From Limisphaerales bacterium (lineage in GTDB: Bacteria > Verrucomicrobiota > Verrucomicrobiia > Limisphaerales > AAA164-E04), in contig JAMASS010000005.1 of the NCBI GenBank assembly GCA_024761205.1, positions 161,761 to 225,760 on the forward strand: DNA of 64,000 nt, in the 5' to 3' direction. Below the pieces are notes generated by a model. That model did not search any database and had not been told where the DNA came from. It saw nothing but the letters and a program-made list of their open reading frames with translations. The number at the start of each line of letters is the position of its first letter. Position 1 is the stretch's first letter. Positions 50,142-60,017 of this stretch are shown here, piece by piece. Both the position numbers and the translations under genes were made by a program.

Positions 50142-50604
50142 TTACTTTCGGAAATGGGTTGATTTCCTAGCAGACCAACGAGTTGACTCAAGGAGAAAGC
50201 GCAGCGGTGCGGGTATTATTTTGTGGTTCGTCAGAGTAGCAGCCGTGGTCACGGCGGCTCAGTTTCGCAGGTGCCGAGGCCGTTAAATGCGCCGCGTGAT
50301 TGTGGCTGTTGTGCATTGGGTGGAAAGCATTACCGCTTTTCCCGCCGGAGATTTTGGGGATGGTACGAGCCTGAGCGAAAAATAAGCCATTTTCTCCCGC
50401 GAGATTAGAATTCCTTTGGTCGGAAACTTGCGTCGTTCATGACCAGGGCAATGCCCTCTCAACGGGCTTGAGGGCAAAGGACCCCTCTAGTTAGAAATGC
50501 CTATTTACCTAAAAATCAACATCGCAAAGCAGCGACAGGCAGACGTTCGGCAACTTACCCGCAGACCCCTTGCTTGGCCAAGCTAACCCGATAAGACAAA
50601 AAAA
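50142..50604. other. Intergenic region upstream of purN
   Basis: No gene seen. An inverted repeat GCCCTC/GAGGGC (50453-50475, 11-base loop) lies here. From about 50502 the sequence is the same as at 61662 onward (the 3' duplicate described separately). The purN promoter must lie in the left part. Confidence 0.4.
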
Positions 50605-52880
50605 GACGGAGATCGAAGACCGACCTCCGTCCGCGAGTTGTTTGCGTCTCTCCCTTAGCGAGCGATGTAGAACCGTGCGCTGCCTGACGCATCCGTTGTA
50701 TACGGCGAAGTCGCCTCAGGGATTGGCTGATACATGCCGCCAACCGTCTCGCTGCTGCTCAGGGTGCCATCGAAGCTGATCGTGACCGTGCCATCCCCAT
50801 TGTTCCTCACGCTCCAGATACCGTACCGAACTGTCGATCGAGCACTTGAGCTAGTGGTAACGGTGTCGCCAGGGGGGCAGATGTGACTCTCATTGGCCAA
50901 GACGGGCACGAAGAGGAAGTAATCTTGTTCAACCCTACCCGGGTGGACAAGGTAACGCAGTGTGACCTCGCCGCCTAGGTTCACAACCGCGGGATCACCA
51001 GCAGCATCCAACATCGGGAAGGTTTCGTAGCTATCCCAACCAGCCGTGCGGCCAGACTGCCAACTGCCGAGCGACTCAAGCTCTTGAGTCGGGGTGCCCA
51101 CACCGGAGGTAACTCGGAGCAATTCGCTATGGATGGGTGGCTTACTGAGATCAGAGGAGGAAGACAGCCGCGCGAACACATTGTAGTCCTGAGCCGGCTC
51201 AGGGAAGTTGCGGGTGTAGTTGTACCAATCCCCCGCATCGTTCCAACCCACAACATGGTTGGTTTCCACGTCAAACGTGCCTCGGAAGTGTCCGGCCGGA
51301 CCGTTTATCTTACCGGCTTCAACGCCAGTGCCCGGTCGGTAGACGGCTTGGGAGTTGTTGTTGTTGGACTCGAAGTAGTCCACACCGTAAGAGGTGCCGG
51401 CATCGACATCCCCCTCACCTCTGCCGTCACCCAAATCCTGATAGGTGCCGCCAAGGTAGGCGCCGTTCATGCCGATCTCATTCGTCTGATCCCATTTACC
51501 CAACTCGTAGTCGAAATCCTCGGCCTCGATGAAGACCAAGCCGTCTTTGGACAGACCCGTCGTGCGGAACATGCGGCTAATCGTTCGGGTGCGCTCACCA
51601 ACCTTGAAGCTCATCTCCCACCTATATTCGCTGTCATCTTGCAATTTATGGGTCTCAGCCGTGAAGGTCACCACCCCGTCGATCGTGCTATTGGCGGTAT
51701 AGATCGCCTCACCGTTCAAGGTCGTGAGAATCGAATCCGTGTCCACAGAGGTCGATCCGTTCTTGACTGTGACAATGATCAAAGTGCCGTTAACCGAAAC
51801 AATCGCGCCGTCCGCCGGGGAGATCGAGGTGATTCCGGCCGGACCTTCCGGGACATCGCGGAAGGTCCTCAGACCGCCATTTGCATCATCGTTCAACAAC
51901 GCAATCGGAGCGCCTTTCTGATCGGACAACCACCATTCGAGGCTTGCATTGCGCCTAGCTTGATACCAAAGGGTGCGCAGCTTGTAGAAGCCGGCTTCCT
52001 CGAACACCACTTTGTAGTAAGTCGAGCGAGCGCTGCGGCCACCCTCGTACACTTTCAACTCAATCGCTTCGATAACGTCGCCAACCATCCCGGCAGTCGT
52101 GCGGAAACCGTCATCCGAGTTGAAGGCGAAGGTATAGGAGCCCGCTTCGGGAATCTCAATCACCGTCAAGATTTCCGCGGTGACGTGGTCTGTGCCGCCT
52201 TCAAGTCCGGGAATACCGGGAATGAAGCCGAAGCCTTCTTCCTCGAACCTGCCTTGACCGTCGCCGTCTTTAGAGAAGTTGATCGCGCCCTGAATGGGAA
52301 AGACACTATTGTTACTACCGAAGGGGTCAGCGAGATTCTTAAGGGGGTCGCCGTCGGCATCCCTCAGCGCACCGGCCAAGTGGGCCTCGCGCGCGGCGGT
52401 GGTAGCGGTCACAGCAATAGGCGACTGCACGACGCGCATCAAGAATCCGCGCTTGCTGAAGTCGCCGCTCAAAGCGTGTTCGGCGCCAACCACCACGTGC
52501 GGCGGGGTGAATGTAATCTCCCTCTCAATGCTACTGAAGGATACGACTACGAAGCGGATGACGTATGGACGTAGAGGAAATATCTCGGGATGGAAATAGG
52601 TGACCCTGCTGATATTATCGTTCACACGGAACGCACTTGCACGCGCAAAGCTGCCGTTGAGATTCAGAATAAAACTTACTGTGTTGGAAGTATCGCCAAC
52701 CTCTCGGAGAAACAAATCGAAGCCGTTATTGAACACATTCAAACCATAGTAGACCTCTTCGTTCTCGGCCACCACCGTCCTCAAACGGATGTTGTCAAAG
52801 TGCTTGATTTCATTGTCGCCGGTCGTGCGTCCGGCCAGCACCAGGCGGCTCCCCTGGCTGAGAAAATAATTCGTTTGGAA
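50502..52880. repeat. Long direct repeat, copy A (3' part of the first lectin-like gene)
   Basis: The sequence from about 50502 (ACCTAAAAA-CAACATCGCAA) through the terminator and most of the coding region is closely similar, base by base, to 61662-64000, in the same orientation. An interior segment (about 52508-52760) is strongly divergent. The copies lie about 11.2 kb apart. Confidence 0.85.
50605..50631 (-). terminator. Intrinsic terminator of the first lectin-like giant
   Basis: On the minus strand the transcript forms GACGGAG-x-CGA / TCG-x-CTCCGTC (a 7-bp stem, one mismatch, then 3 bp) followed by a run of seven T (CTTTTTTTG). It lies about 25 bases after the stop at 50655. An identical copy is at 61765-61791. 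Confidence 0.85.
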
Positions 52881-53603
52881 GTTGTCCAGCAAGATGCGGC
52901 CCTTGTAGATAACGGTCAGCCTACCGTTTTCCGTCATATCCACCGCCAAGGACGCCCAGCAAAGCGTGCCGGGATCGCCACGGGGGAACTCGCCTTCATC
53001 CGACCCTTGCGGCCCCGTCTGGAGGCTGGTGTCGTCATCGCAAGCGCCGTGGCGCACGGGCATCGGTATCTTCGCAACGGATTCTCCATCGACCGTAACG
53101 ATGATTCCTTGAATGTCATCGCTGCCGTCCGTCAAGGTGTCGCCTTGCCAGGTGTCAAAGCTCACAGAGATGCCTGTCGCCGTGCCGTTCTCAACCGGTC
53201 CCGGGAAAGAGGCGCCGTTGAGAATCGGGTCATCGGCGCGAGCGTAGCTGATGGAAAAACCGCCACCCGGGTTATCGGTGGTGCCGTTGCCCATTCGAAT
53301 GTCGGCCCTCAGGTTGAAGGCCTTGGCCACCGCCCCGTTATCAATATCGGGAAAGATCACGATGGACGTTGTATCACCGACTGCCTCCGTGAGGGAAAGG
53401 TACTCGCCGCTGTTGCCGGTACCGGGGAAGCTGCCATTTTTACTCCATATAGCATGAGTATCAGGAAAGGTAGTAATCTTCTGGAGCTCTATTCCAGGAT
53501 CGCTCTCGAAATCGAAAATACGCTCCCCGGCATTGGCTGCCGTAATCATCGTTGCGGTAGCAACCGCCGCAAGCCACTTCCAGTAACTGTTTTTGATATG
53601 CAT
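50655..53603 (-). CDS. Large secreted lectin-like / PA14-like / carbohydrate-binding protein
   Basis: A 982-residue exported protein. It has a signal peptide (WLAAVATATMITAANA), then a legume-lectin-like beta sandwich (FNLRADIRMGNGTTDNPGGG, ISYARADDPI, FDNIRLRTV; residues about 30-270), a variable segment, a PA14-like region (TVIEIPEAGSYTFAFNSDDGFR, YYKVVFEEAGFYKLRTLWY, LEWWLSD), a bacterial Ig-like stretch (ITSISPADGAIV, VTVKNGSTSVDTDS), a carbohydrate-binding-module-like block (FIEAEDFDYELGKWDQ, YFESNN, GWNDAGDWYNYTRNFP) and a C-terminal beta domain (NNGDGTVTISFDGTL). It probably binds glycans outside the cell. The paralogue at 61815-64000 shares most of it, and the C-terminal domain has a short insertion here. 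The frame is intact. Confidence 0.8.
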   Translation of the reverse strand: MHIKNSYWKWLAAVATATMITAANAGERIFDFESDPGIELQKITTFPDTHAIWSKNGSFPGTGNSGEYLSLTEAVGDTTSIVIFPDIDNGAVAKAFNLRADIRMGNGTTDNPGGGFSISYARADDPILNGASFPGPVENGTATGISVSFDTWQGDTLTDGSDDIQGIIVTVDGESVAKIPMPVRHGACDDDTSLQTGPQGSDEGEFPRGDPGTLCWASLAVDMTENGRLTVIYKGRILLDNFQTNYFLSQGSRLVLAGRTTGDNEIKHFDNIRLRTVVAENEEVYYGLNVFNNGFDLFLREVGDTSNTVSFILNLNGSFARASAFRVNDNISRVTYFHPEIFPLRPYVIRFVVVSFSSIEREITFTPPHVVVGAEHALSGDFSKRGFLMRVVQSPIAVTATTAAREAHLAGALRDADGDPLKNLADPFGSNNSVFPIQGAINFSKDGDGQGRFEEEGFGFIPGIPGLEGGTDHVTAEILTVIEIPEAGSYTFAFNSDDGFRTTAGMVGDVIEAIELKVYEGGRSARSTYYKVVFEEAGFYKLRTLWYQARRNASLEWWLSDQKGAPIALLNDDANGGLRTFRDVPEGPAGITSISPADGAIVSVNGTLIIVTVKNGSTSVDTDSILTTLNGEAIYTANSTIDGVVTFTAETHKLQDDSEYRWEMSFKVGERTRTISRMFRTTGLSKDGLVFIEAEDFDYELGKWDQTNEIGMNGAYLGGTYQDLGDGRGEGDVDAGTSYGVDYFESNNNNSQAVYRPGTGVEAGKINGPAGHFRGTFDVETNHVVGWNDAGDWYNYTRNFPEPAQDYNVFARLSSSSDLSKPPIHSELLRVTSGVGTPTQELESLGSWQSGRTAGWDSYETFPMLDAAGDPAVVNLGGEVTLRYLVHPGRVEQDYFLFVPVLANESHICPPGDTVTTSSSARSTVRYGIWSVRNNGDGTVTISFDGTLSSSETVGGMYQPIPEATSPYTTDASGSARFYIAR

Positions 53604-54162
53604 AAGGTAATTCTTTCCAGGCTTAAATCAGCCGCTTGTTCAATTACTCTATCCGCTCCGCCCGAACGAGTCGCATGCAGCCAACCCGCCCAGTGGGAAG
53701 GGCAATTTTTCAAACGACTTTTACCGTCTAATTTGAGAAACAGCAGGAGCTTGCCTGAGTGAAGTGCCAGGTGCAATAAAAAATTCCTTGCCTCCTCCTC
53801 TTAAGGGCCGGTGAAATTCCGTCCCGCCTGCCGAGCATGGTCGATCGTCGTATCGTTTAACCCTATTCCGAGATTCTTCAACGCCCCGGCCATCCGGCCG
53901 CTGCCCCAAAGCGCTTGATTGAGTTCGGTGTTTTCCGCGGTTTGAATTCCTTATTCCCGTTATCAGCGAAGTCTGGTTCAGGGAGAGCGTTGAAAGATCA
54001 CCGCTCTCCAAGATGCTATTCGCGTTACCGTGAACGATATTTGCTGAAAAGAGATTGATCGATGCTTGCTTCCTGCTATTAAAGAAGGTGTTCAGGCAAG
54101 CCAAGAAGCGGTCCGATCGCGATACACCGATGCAGGCGTTTTTCAAAAACTCAATCTCGCTC
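53604..54162. other. Divergent intergenic region with a coding-like remnant
   Basis: This is the space between the divergently transcribed lectin-like gene and the small exported protein, so it must hold both promoters. On the minus strand an open stretch ending at TAA 53801-53803 reads AENTELNQALWGSGRMAG and LKNLGIGLNDTTIDHARQAG, which looks like the tail of a lost gene. No family recognised. Confidence 0.35.
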
Positions 54163-55023
54163 ATGACGATGTGGAGATGGTTGTCGTTGATCTTGTTTCT
54201 TTTGGGGTCGCAACTCACTCAAGCCGAGCCCTACGGTTATCCGCATATCTATCAGTACCGAGGGACTCACTATGGCTATCAACCACCGCGGTATCAGCAG
54301 GACGGACTGACCCTCTATTCTCATCGCAGCCCTTTCCTGCGACGCCATGCTTTGTGTTTCCTGCCGCGGGTTACCTCTCGACACACCGCAGGGATCAGGC
54401 AACCGGCAGCCCCCCTCGTCATCAACAACATCATCAACACAGGGCGCCCCGCCATCTCCGCAAGGTCTCAGAAACCGCGTGCCTTCAACCGGCAGCCTCC
54501 CCCCATTCCAGCCTTGGCCAAGGCTGGTGATTTGAGTCCTCAAACAGTCGCCAAACCGCCGCCGCCGGAAAATCTTGCGTGGCGGTATCTTGCCGCCGGG
54601 ACCGCCAAAGCCGCCCTCCGCCACTTCTCTCAGGAGGCCGGTCGGGTGCCTTTGAACGGTCTTCCCCGAATCGGATTGGGGATCTCGGCAGCACTCAACG
54701 GCGAAATCAAAATGTCCGTTCGCGCCGTTCGCCGAGCTTTTCGAGAGGACCCGCAAGGTTCCGCCGTCATTCCCGTGATCCATGGAATCAGCGCACGCCT
54801 CCAACGGATCGCCGACTATTTTCAGGAAGAGGCAGAGCCAACCAAAGATTCTCAGTTCATGCTCGCCGCCATGGGGTATTTTCTGGACGACGAAGAACTC
54901 GCGCGCCGTTCGCTGGAAACCGCCATCGAAAACGGGGACGAATCCCCTGCCGCTAAGAATTTGATGGCCCTTCTGAACGGGGAAATTTCTCCCGCTCCAA
55001 TTGAAACCGACGATTCGGAATAA
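54163..55023 (+). CDS. Exported helical-repeat (TPR/Sel1-like) protein, unknown
   Basis: A 286-residue protein from ATG 54163 with a signal peptide (MWRWLSLILFLLGSQLTQAEP), a tyrosine/proline/glutamine-rich segment after it (YGYPHIYQYRGTHYGYQPP) and a basic, proline-rich middle. A helical C-terminal half follows that looks like degenerate TPR units (LAWRYLAAGTAKAALRHFSQEAG, MLAAMGYFLDDEELARRSLETAIENG). It is probably periplasmic. Upstream in-frame starts (54055, 54130) would place the signal peptide internally and are rejected. It ends 3 bases from the convergent FG-GAP gene. Similar small proteins accompany surface systems in PVC bacteria, but I cannot name the family. Confidence 0.65.
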   Translation: MTMWRWLSLILFLLGSQLTQAEPYGYPHIYQYRGTHYGYQPPRYQQDGLTLYSHRSPFLRRHALCFLPRVTSRHTAGIRQPAAPLVINNIINTGRPAISARSQKPRAFNRQPPPIPALAKAGDLSPQTVAKPPPPENLAWRYLAAGTAKAALRHFSQEAGRVPLNGLPRIGLGISAALNGEIKMSVRAVRRAFREDPQGSAVIPVIHGISARLQRIADYFQEEAEPTKDSQFMLAAMGYFLDDEELARRSLETAIENGDESPAAKNLMALLNGEISPAPIETDDSE

Positions 55024-55025
55024 AC

Positions 55026-58000
55026 CTATCTCAGCTTTCGAACCTTGCCGGAGCGGTCCACCGAGATCTCTGCGGCCGAAGCGGGGATCTTAGAAACCGT
55101 TGCATCACCGCCTGGCCACCGCACCTTGATGTGAGACCGATCCGAACGCATTACCTGCACGGCGCTGTCCTGCGACCAATAGCCGGACCCGGCATGAATT
55201 TCCCGAACGGGTCCAAAAGTTGATTCGTCACCCAGACGGATGGAGGCGCCGATCCCTGTAACATTTTGCGCTCCGGCATTGAGCCGAATTCGTATTCCCT
55301 GTTGAGCCCGCTCGTTTCGATACAGCTTGGTTGCCGCCCCATTCTGGCTCACTGCCAAGTCAACACGTCCATCGCTGTCATAGTCGCCAAAGGCTGCGCC
55401 TCGCTGTTCGCCATACACTTCAATCCCGCTTGCCTCCCCTTCCACGACGTCAAAACCACCCTTCCCATCTCCTAGCAACAACAGTCCGCGCCCGGCGTCG
55501 AGCCGGCTCATTTCCGGCCGCAAATGGAAGAGGTTCTGGCTGAGGAACAAGTCCTCGGCCCCGTCGGCATTGACATCGGCGATGGGGAGAGCGAATCCCG
55601 GCGCTAGTTGGCACAACCACGGGAGCGGCTTCGCTTTGAATCGGCTCCCTTGATTCAAGAAAAGCGTGTGCGCAAAGGTCTTAACCAAATGGCGCTGATA
55701 CTTGGGAAACTCAACCCCAAGAATCGAAGAAATCGTCTGTGTGGAAAAGCGGCCAAAAGTTCGAAAACGCTCTCGGATGCCGGGCACTGACGCTGCGTAA
55801 ACACCAAAGCTTCGAATGGGGATAGGCTGCGGATGATCCCGGTCCACGTAGCCTTCGATCAGCAGCGTGGGCCCGGCGTTGGCTACGCGGCCGGAAAACC
55901 AACGGAGATTCTCGGCGCCAAGCGGATGGTAAACATGGTTCCACCCCCAATTCGAAACCACCAAATCCATTCGGCCATCACCGTTAAAATCACCGGCATT
56001 GACACCATGCCACCACCCCGTTTGGTCGGACATCCCCCACAGTGCCGTCCCATCGCTCAAGATTCCCTCACGGTTTTCCAAAATCCGCACCGGTCCCCAC
56101 TCGCAGGCCAGAATCAGTTCCGGAAAGCCGTCACCGCGCAGATCCGACCAAACCGCGCCGCTGACTAATCCGACCTGTCGCAGCAACGAGTCATTCAACG
56201 GACTCGGTGCCAACACCCCTTCAGTGTTAATCCAAAGTTGTGAATCTGCAGCGAGCGGATACTGGCCGGGAATCACACGTCCCCCAACAAACAAATCCAG
56301 ATCCCCGTCCCCGTCGAAATCACTCGCAGCCAAAGGCCCCACGCTACTGACGCCGGCAGCCAACTGACGCGGTTTCGCATCCGTGCCAAACGCTACGATC
56401 CTCACCGCCGCGCCGGTCGGGCTTCCATCCTCATAGTTGGCCGAACCATGGGCAAAGACAGCGCCACCCGCCTCGGTTTGCCAAGCGGCAATCCCTGTTT
56501 GATCACGACTTTGTAGCGGATTGAATCGTTGGGAAGAGACTGCCTTAAAGGCCTTTCCGGAATCATTTATCAAAACGCCCATCCGACCACCCCGGCCACA
56601 CCCCACAAGGAGATCGTCGTCACTATCGCCGTCAATATCCGCCCACCCGATCCCGGGACCTAACTCGCTCAAGCCTCGCGACAACAAGCGCTGCCGAAAA
56701 AAATCATCAAACGGCGTCTCGCGATGGGCATGGGACAGCAAGCTTGAAACATCCATAAACAGCGGAGGCGTCTCGTTTGGTTCCGATGCCTCATTAGATT
56801 CGGCCTCTGCCTCAAATATCTCATAGAGATGGTTTGCCTGAACCCCTTTAACCCGGGTCACCTTGCCGCTTCGCCACACCACTTCGATCACCGCCTCCGT
56901 TTCGGATGCGGCGCAAGCAAAAACCCGCAGCGAATCATCACCGGACAAGTAACGACCGCCGCTGATCACTTCTTGGCTCTGGGACATGGGTTGGCCTTGG
57001 AACCGGATCTTCGCACCGATTCCAGAAGTATTCGGGGGGCGCCCTCGCAAACGAACCGCTACTCGCGATCCTGCGCCCCCATTGAGGAACACCCCTGCCA
57101 AACTGTTTAGATTGTTTACCAAGACATCCTGATCGCCATCGCCGTCCAAATCAGCCAACGCCATGCCGTGTGACACCGCCGGTGTATCAAAGCCCCAGGC
57201 TTCGCTGACATCTTCAAAGGAAAAATCACCCCGATTCCGAAAAACCACATTCGGCGTCGCGAGTCGGGCGTAGAGGTTGCTAAGCAGCAGGATGCCGTTG
57301 CGGGTCAATTTGGGATCTTGCACTTGTCGCTCGATCTGGGCGCGGACATCCGCATTGAGCACATCGCGTTCATGCCCGTTGGTCACTAACAAGTCCTCAT
57401 AGCCGTCGAGGTCGACATCAAGGAATACCGGCGTCCAGGCCCATTCGGCCGCTTGGGTGCCTGCCCAATAGGCCACCTCGGCATAAGTGCCGTCACCGCG
57501 ACTCCGATACATGGTGTTGCGGGAGAACTGAGGGCGCTGGTGAAGGTCATCACCTCTCTCCCGGTTCAGCGGTGGTTCCCCCATCTGCACCAGCCGACGC
57601 TCAGGGCTCCGACTCAACATGTCCATCACGACAAAATCATCGTTGCCGTCCCGATCGACATCGGCAAAGTCAATCCCCATCGAGAACCGACTCGTATTCC
57701 GTAACGCCAATGCCGTCATCATCTGAAATACTCCTCCTCCCTGGTTGAGCCAAATCCGATCCGGCGCGCTGAAGTCATTACAGACGTAGAGATCCGGGGC
57801 GAGATCCCCATTCATATCGCGGAACATGACACTGAGGCCCCAATCAAAGGGTCGCTCCTTCCAAACTTCACCTGACACATCCAGAAAGTTGCCTCCATTA
57901 AAAGCCACCTGCTTGAAGCGGCCTGAGCCATCGTTGAGAAAGAAGGCGTCCAACTCACCATTCTCGATAATTTTGTTCTGCTTCGTTAACGAAAAACGGC

Positions 58001-58784
58001 CAACAAGGTCCGGTTCGGTGGTCGGGCGTCCATTGAAACTCACCACCACCGGTTTGCCATTGATATGCTTCCCTCGAATCTTAGGCCGCGGATGATCTCG
58101 ATAGGTCCAAGTTCGATAATTGGCCAGATACAGATCCAGATCGCCATCCCCGTCAACATCACCCAAGGCCATAGACATGCCGCCACGACCAGCATTTGGC
58201 GCCCGACGCCGAGTTTGCCAAGTGAATTTCCCCTGCCCATCATTGGTAAACAAATGAGTCCCTTGGCCAATGGTGTTGACCAGTAAATCCAAGTCGCGAT
58301 CCCCCTCGACATCCACCAAGACGCATCCGCTACAAGCCAACGGCTCAGCCCCGACACCCGCACTGTCCGTGATGTCCTCAAATCGCCAACCACCGAGATT
58401 CCGGTAAAGACGGTTCTTTCCATCTAGCCCCGCAAAAAAGACATCCACCCGTTCATCGCCATCCACATCCCCAGCGGTCACGCCAGATCCATTCAAGTAA
58501 ATCTGATTGGTCAGGTAGCGCGAGCGGGCCAGCACATTGGTGTAATAAACACCGGTCAGGGACGGATCCATCAGCGTGAACCCCACCTTGCCGTGCGGAT
58601 TGACTTGAAGAGGGGCCGATCGAAAACCAGACTGCTCCTGCCACTCGAAGCCGTGAACACAGATAAGACCGAACGAAAACACCAGTCCGCCCCACAACAG
58701 AGGCAGCGCCCGACACACATCCGGCCTCAGACAGCGCCCGAAAGCAGTTTCACGATGCCGTACTAGCGGGAGATTCATGATCAC
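55026..58784 (-). CDS. Giant FG-GAP/VCBS repeat protein with two ASPIC/UnbV domains (CRTAC1-like)
   Basis: A 1252-residue secreted protein with an N-terminal hydrophobic signal (PLLWGGLVFSFGLICVHG). It is built as two tandem halves. Each half is a beta-propeller of FG-GAP/VCBS repeats with calcium-type DxDGDGxxD loops (GDVDGDERVDVFF, GDVDGDGDLDLYL, DLDGDGDQDVLV; ADIDGDSDDDLLVG, DFDGDGDLDLFVG, DVNADGAEDLFL). Each half closes with an ASPIC/UnbV domain (VRLRGRPPNTSGIGAKIRF, about residue 600; IRIRLNAGAQNVTGIGASI, about 1190). This CRTAC1-like family is abundant in Verrucomicrobiota and Planctomycetota and is thought to act outside the cell in adhesion or polymer binding. The frame is intact. Confidence 0.9.
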   Translation of the reverse strand: MIMNLPLVRHRETAFGRCLRPDVCRALPLLWGGLVFSFGLICVHGFEWQEQSGFRSAPLQVNPHGKVGFTLMDPSLTGVYYTNVLARSRYLTNQIYLNGSGVTAGDVDGDERVDVFFAGLDGKNRLYRNLGGWRFEDITDSAGVGAEPLACSGCVLVDVEGDRDLDLLVNTIGQGTHLFTNDGQGKFTWQTRRRAPNAGRGGMSMALGDVDGDGDLDLYLANYRTWTYRDHPRPKIRGKHINGKPVVVSFNGRPTTEPDLVGRFSLTKQNKIIENGELDAFFLNDGSGRFKQVAFNGGNFLDVSGEVWKERPFDWGLSVMFRDMNGDLAPDLYVCNDFSAPDRIWLNQGGGVFQMMTALALRNTSRFSMGIDFADVDRDGNDDFVVMDMLSRSPERRLVQMGEPPLNRERGDDLHQRPQFSRNTMYRSRGDGTYAEVAYWAGTQAAEWAWTPVFLDVDLDGYEDLLVTNGHERDVLNADVRAQIERQVQDPKLTRNGILLLSNLYARLATPNVVFRNRGDFSFEDVSEAWGFDTPAVSHGMALADLDGDGDQDVLVNNLNSLAGVFLNGGAGSRVAVRLRGRPPNTSGIGAKIRFQGQPMSQSQEVISGGRYLSGDDSLRVFACAASETEAVIEVVWRSGKVTRVKGVQANHLYEIFEAEAESNEASEPNETPPLFMDVSSLLSHAHRETPFDDFFRQRLLSRGLSELGPGIGWADIDGDSDDDLLVGCGRGGRMGVLINDSGKAFKAVSSQRFNPLQSRDQTGIAAWQTEAGGAVFAHGSANYEDGSPTGAAVRIVAFGTDAKPRQLAAGVSSVGPLAASDFDGDGDLDLFVGGRVIPGQYPLAADSQLWINTEGVLAPSPLNDSLLRQVGLVSGAVWSDLRGDGFPELILACEWGPVRILENREGILSDGTALWGMSDQTGWWHGVNAGDFNGDGRMDLVVSNWGWNHVYHPLGAENLRWFSGRVANAGPTLLIEGYVDRDHPQPIPIRSFGVYAASVPGIRERFRTFGRFSTQTISSILGVEFPKYQRHLVKTFAHTLFLNQGSRFKAKPLPWLCQLAPGFALPIADVNADGAEDLFLSQNLFHLRPEMSRLDAGRGLLLLGDGKGGFDVVEGEASGIEVYGEQRGAAFGDYDSDGRVDLAVSQNGAATKLYRNERAQQGIRIRLNAGAQNVTGIGASIRLGDESTFGPVREIHAGSGYWSQDSAVQVMRSDRSHIKVRWPGGDATVSKIPASAAEISVDRSGKVRKLR

Positions 58785-58864
58785 TTCACTCTTAACATTT
58801 GGCTGCTTGTCGGGCTTGAGCGGTGCGAAACGAGGCCGAGACCTCCCGTAAATCTGGAGACATC

Positions 58865-59940
58865 TTCTGTAGCTTAGCTTTTTTCAGCAGAAGCCGCTTC
58901 AAATTGCTTTGTCTCGATCAAGGCCCAAGGGGTGCCCCAAGCACACTTCCAACACCTGCGGCATCAATGCTACCGCTCGGACAAGATTCTTCCGTGCTGC
59001 CTCAAAATTGTGAACCGTAAAGTGAAGCTAGGCGGGCAAGTAAGCGAGAGGCCAAGCATTGGGAGATCGATGCATTGCCTGCTAATAAACGCGAAATGCT
59101 TCGACAACATCTTCAGATTTCAAGCCTCCATATGGTTCCTTCAAACGCTCGCGCTTGGTCGCCTTCCGGTCCTCATGATCGCGTTGGTCCGCAAAAGATG
59201 CGTGGAACGTCATATCCATAATGAACGCCTCCAATAAGCCTTCATTCACTCGGTTGTAAGCCGCTGCTGCAACACATTCCTCTAGCGTTGGGGCCAACAC
59301 CCCGCCCGTCGAGCCAACGCTCAATTCGCTGGCAAACCATCAAACCACCACTTCGAAAAACTGCTTCGCCATGAGATAATCTCCGGCAAAGCGAAAGTGG
59401 ACATGTTCATGGGAAAACTCCAACCTAGGCAACTTCACGCCCCCGCCGACCGCTCGGGCAAAGAGGCGTCCACTCTCCAGCAAGACAAAATCGTCGATGA
59501 CACGATCCTTTCCCAACTCCCGGACAACTTCGTTCAATCGCGAATCAGTCCGAAAGGGAAGCGCGTCCAGGTTACGCGCAACCGAAGGCTTGCACCGCTT
59601 CATCACTCTCCCCAATCGCTTCAAAACAACGCCCCAGCAGTCGGAAAAGCACAACTCGGCGTAATCTCCATTGATAGCCAAGGCCCTTTGATAGTGCTCA
59701 ATCACCGCTTCATAGCGCTCGGCTGCCTCTTCCATGTCTCCATCTGCGTTTCCGATAGAGCACTCCCACGCAAGGAAACCAACGCCAAACACTCGCAGAG
59801 GTGGACTGCCACAGTGGAAAGGATGGCCTTGGCGCCTCCATTCTCGGCGGCGATCCGATGCCCCCGGAAAAAGTCCATATCCTGTTCACCATCCAGTTAC
59901 GACGGTTCCAACCACTTCGTTACCGGCCCCAATAATTGTC
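58865..59940 (-). pseudogene. TPR protein with SGNH-like C-terminus, broken
   Basis: Reading leftward, RYEAVIEHYQRALAINGDYAELCF (TPR helices, about 59720-59650) is followed, after small frame changes, by DALPFRTDSRLNEVVRELGKDRVI, FARAVGGGV, and EHVHFRFAGDYLMAKQFF (about 59400-59350), a stop (EVVV then TAG), and then LAPTLEECVAAAAYNRVNEGLL and FADQRDHEDRKATKRER (59300-59150). The tail NLVRAVALMPQVLEV is near 58950. This TPR plus SGNH-hydrolase-like layout is common beside CRTAC1-like genes in PVC bacteria. At least four frame changes and two stops show it is dead, although both FG-GAP neighbours are intact. Confidence 0.65.
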
Positions 59941-60017
59941 CCCTCCGACTTGATCGGACCATTTGACCCAAGGCGCAGAAACTTCAGCCGCCAAATCATG
60001 CCTAAAAGGACCGATTT

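Noticed and set aside
51084-53762. Long plus-strand frames (496 and 390 codons) opposite the first lectin-like gene, and a 486-codon frame at 62031-63491 opposite the second
   Set aside because: They are antisense to genes with signal peptide, domains and terminators. The same antisense frames appear in both paralogues because the sense sequence is duplicated, and their sequence has no domain pattern.
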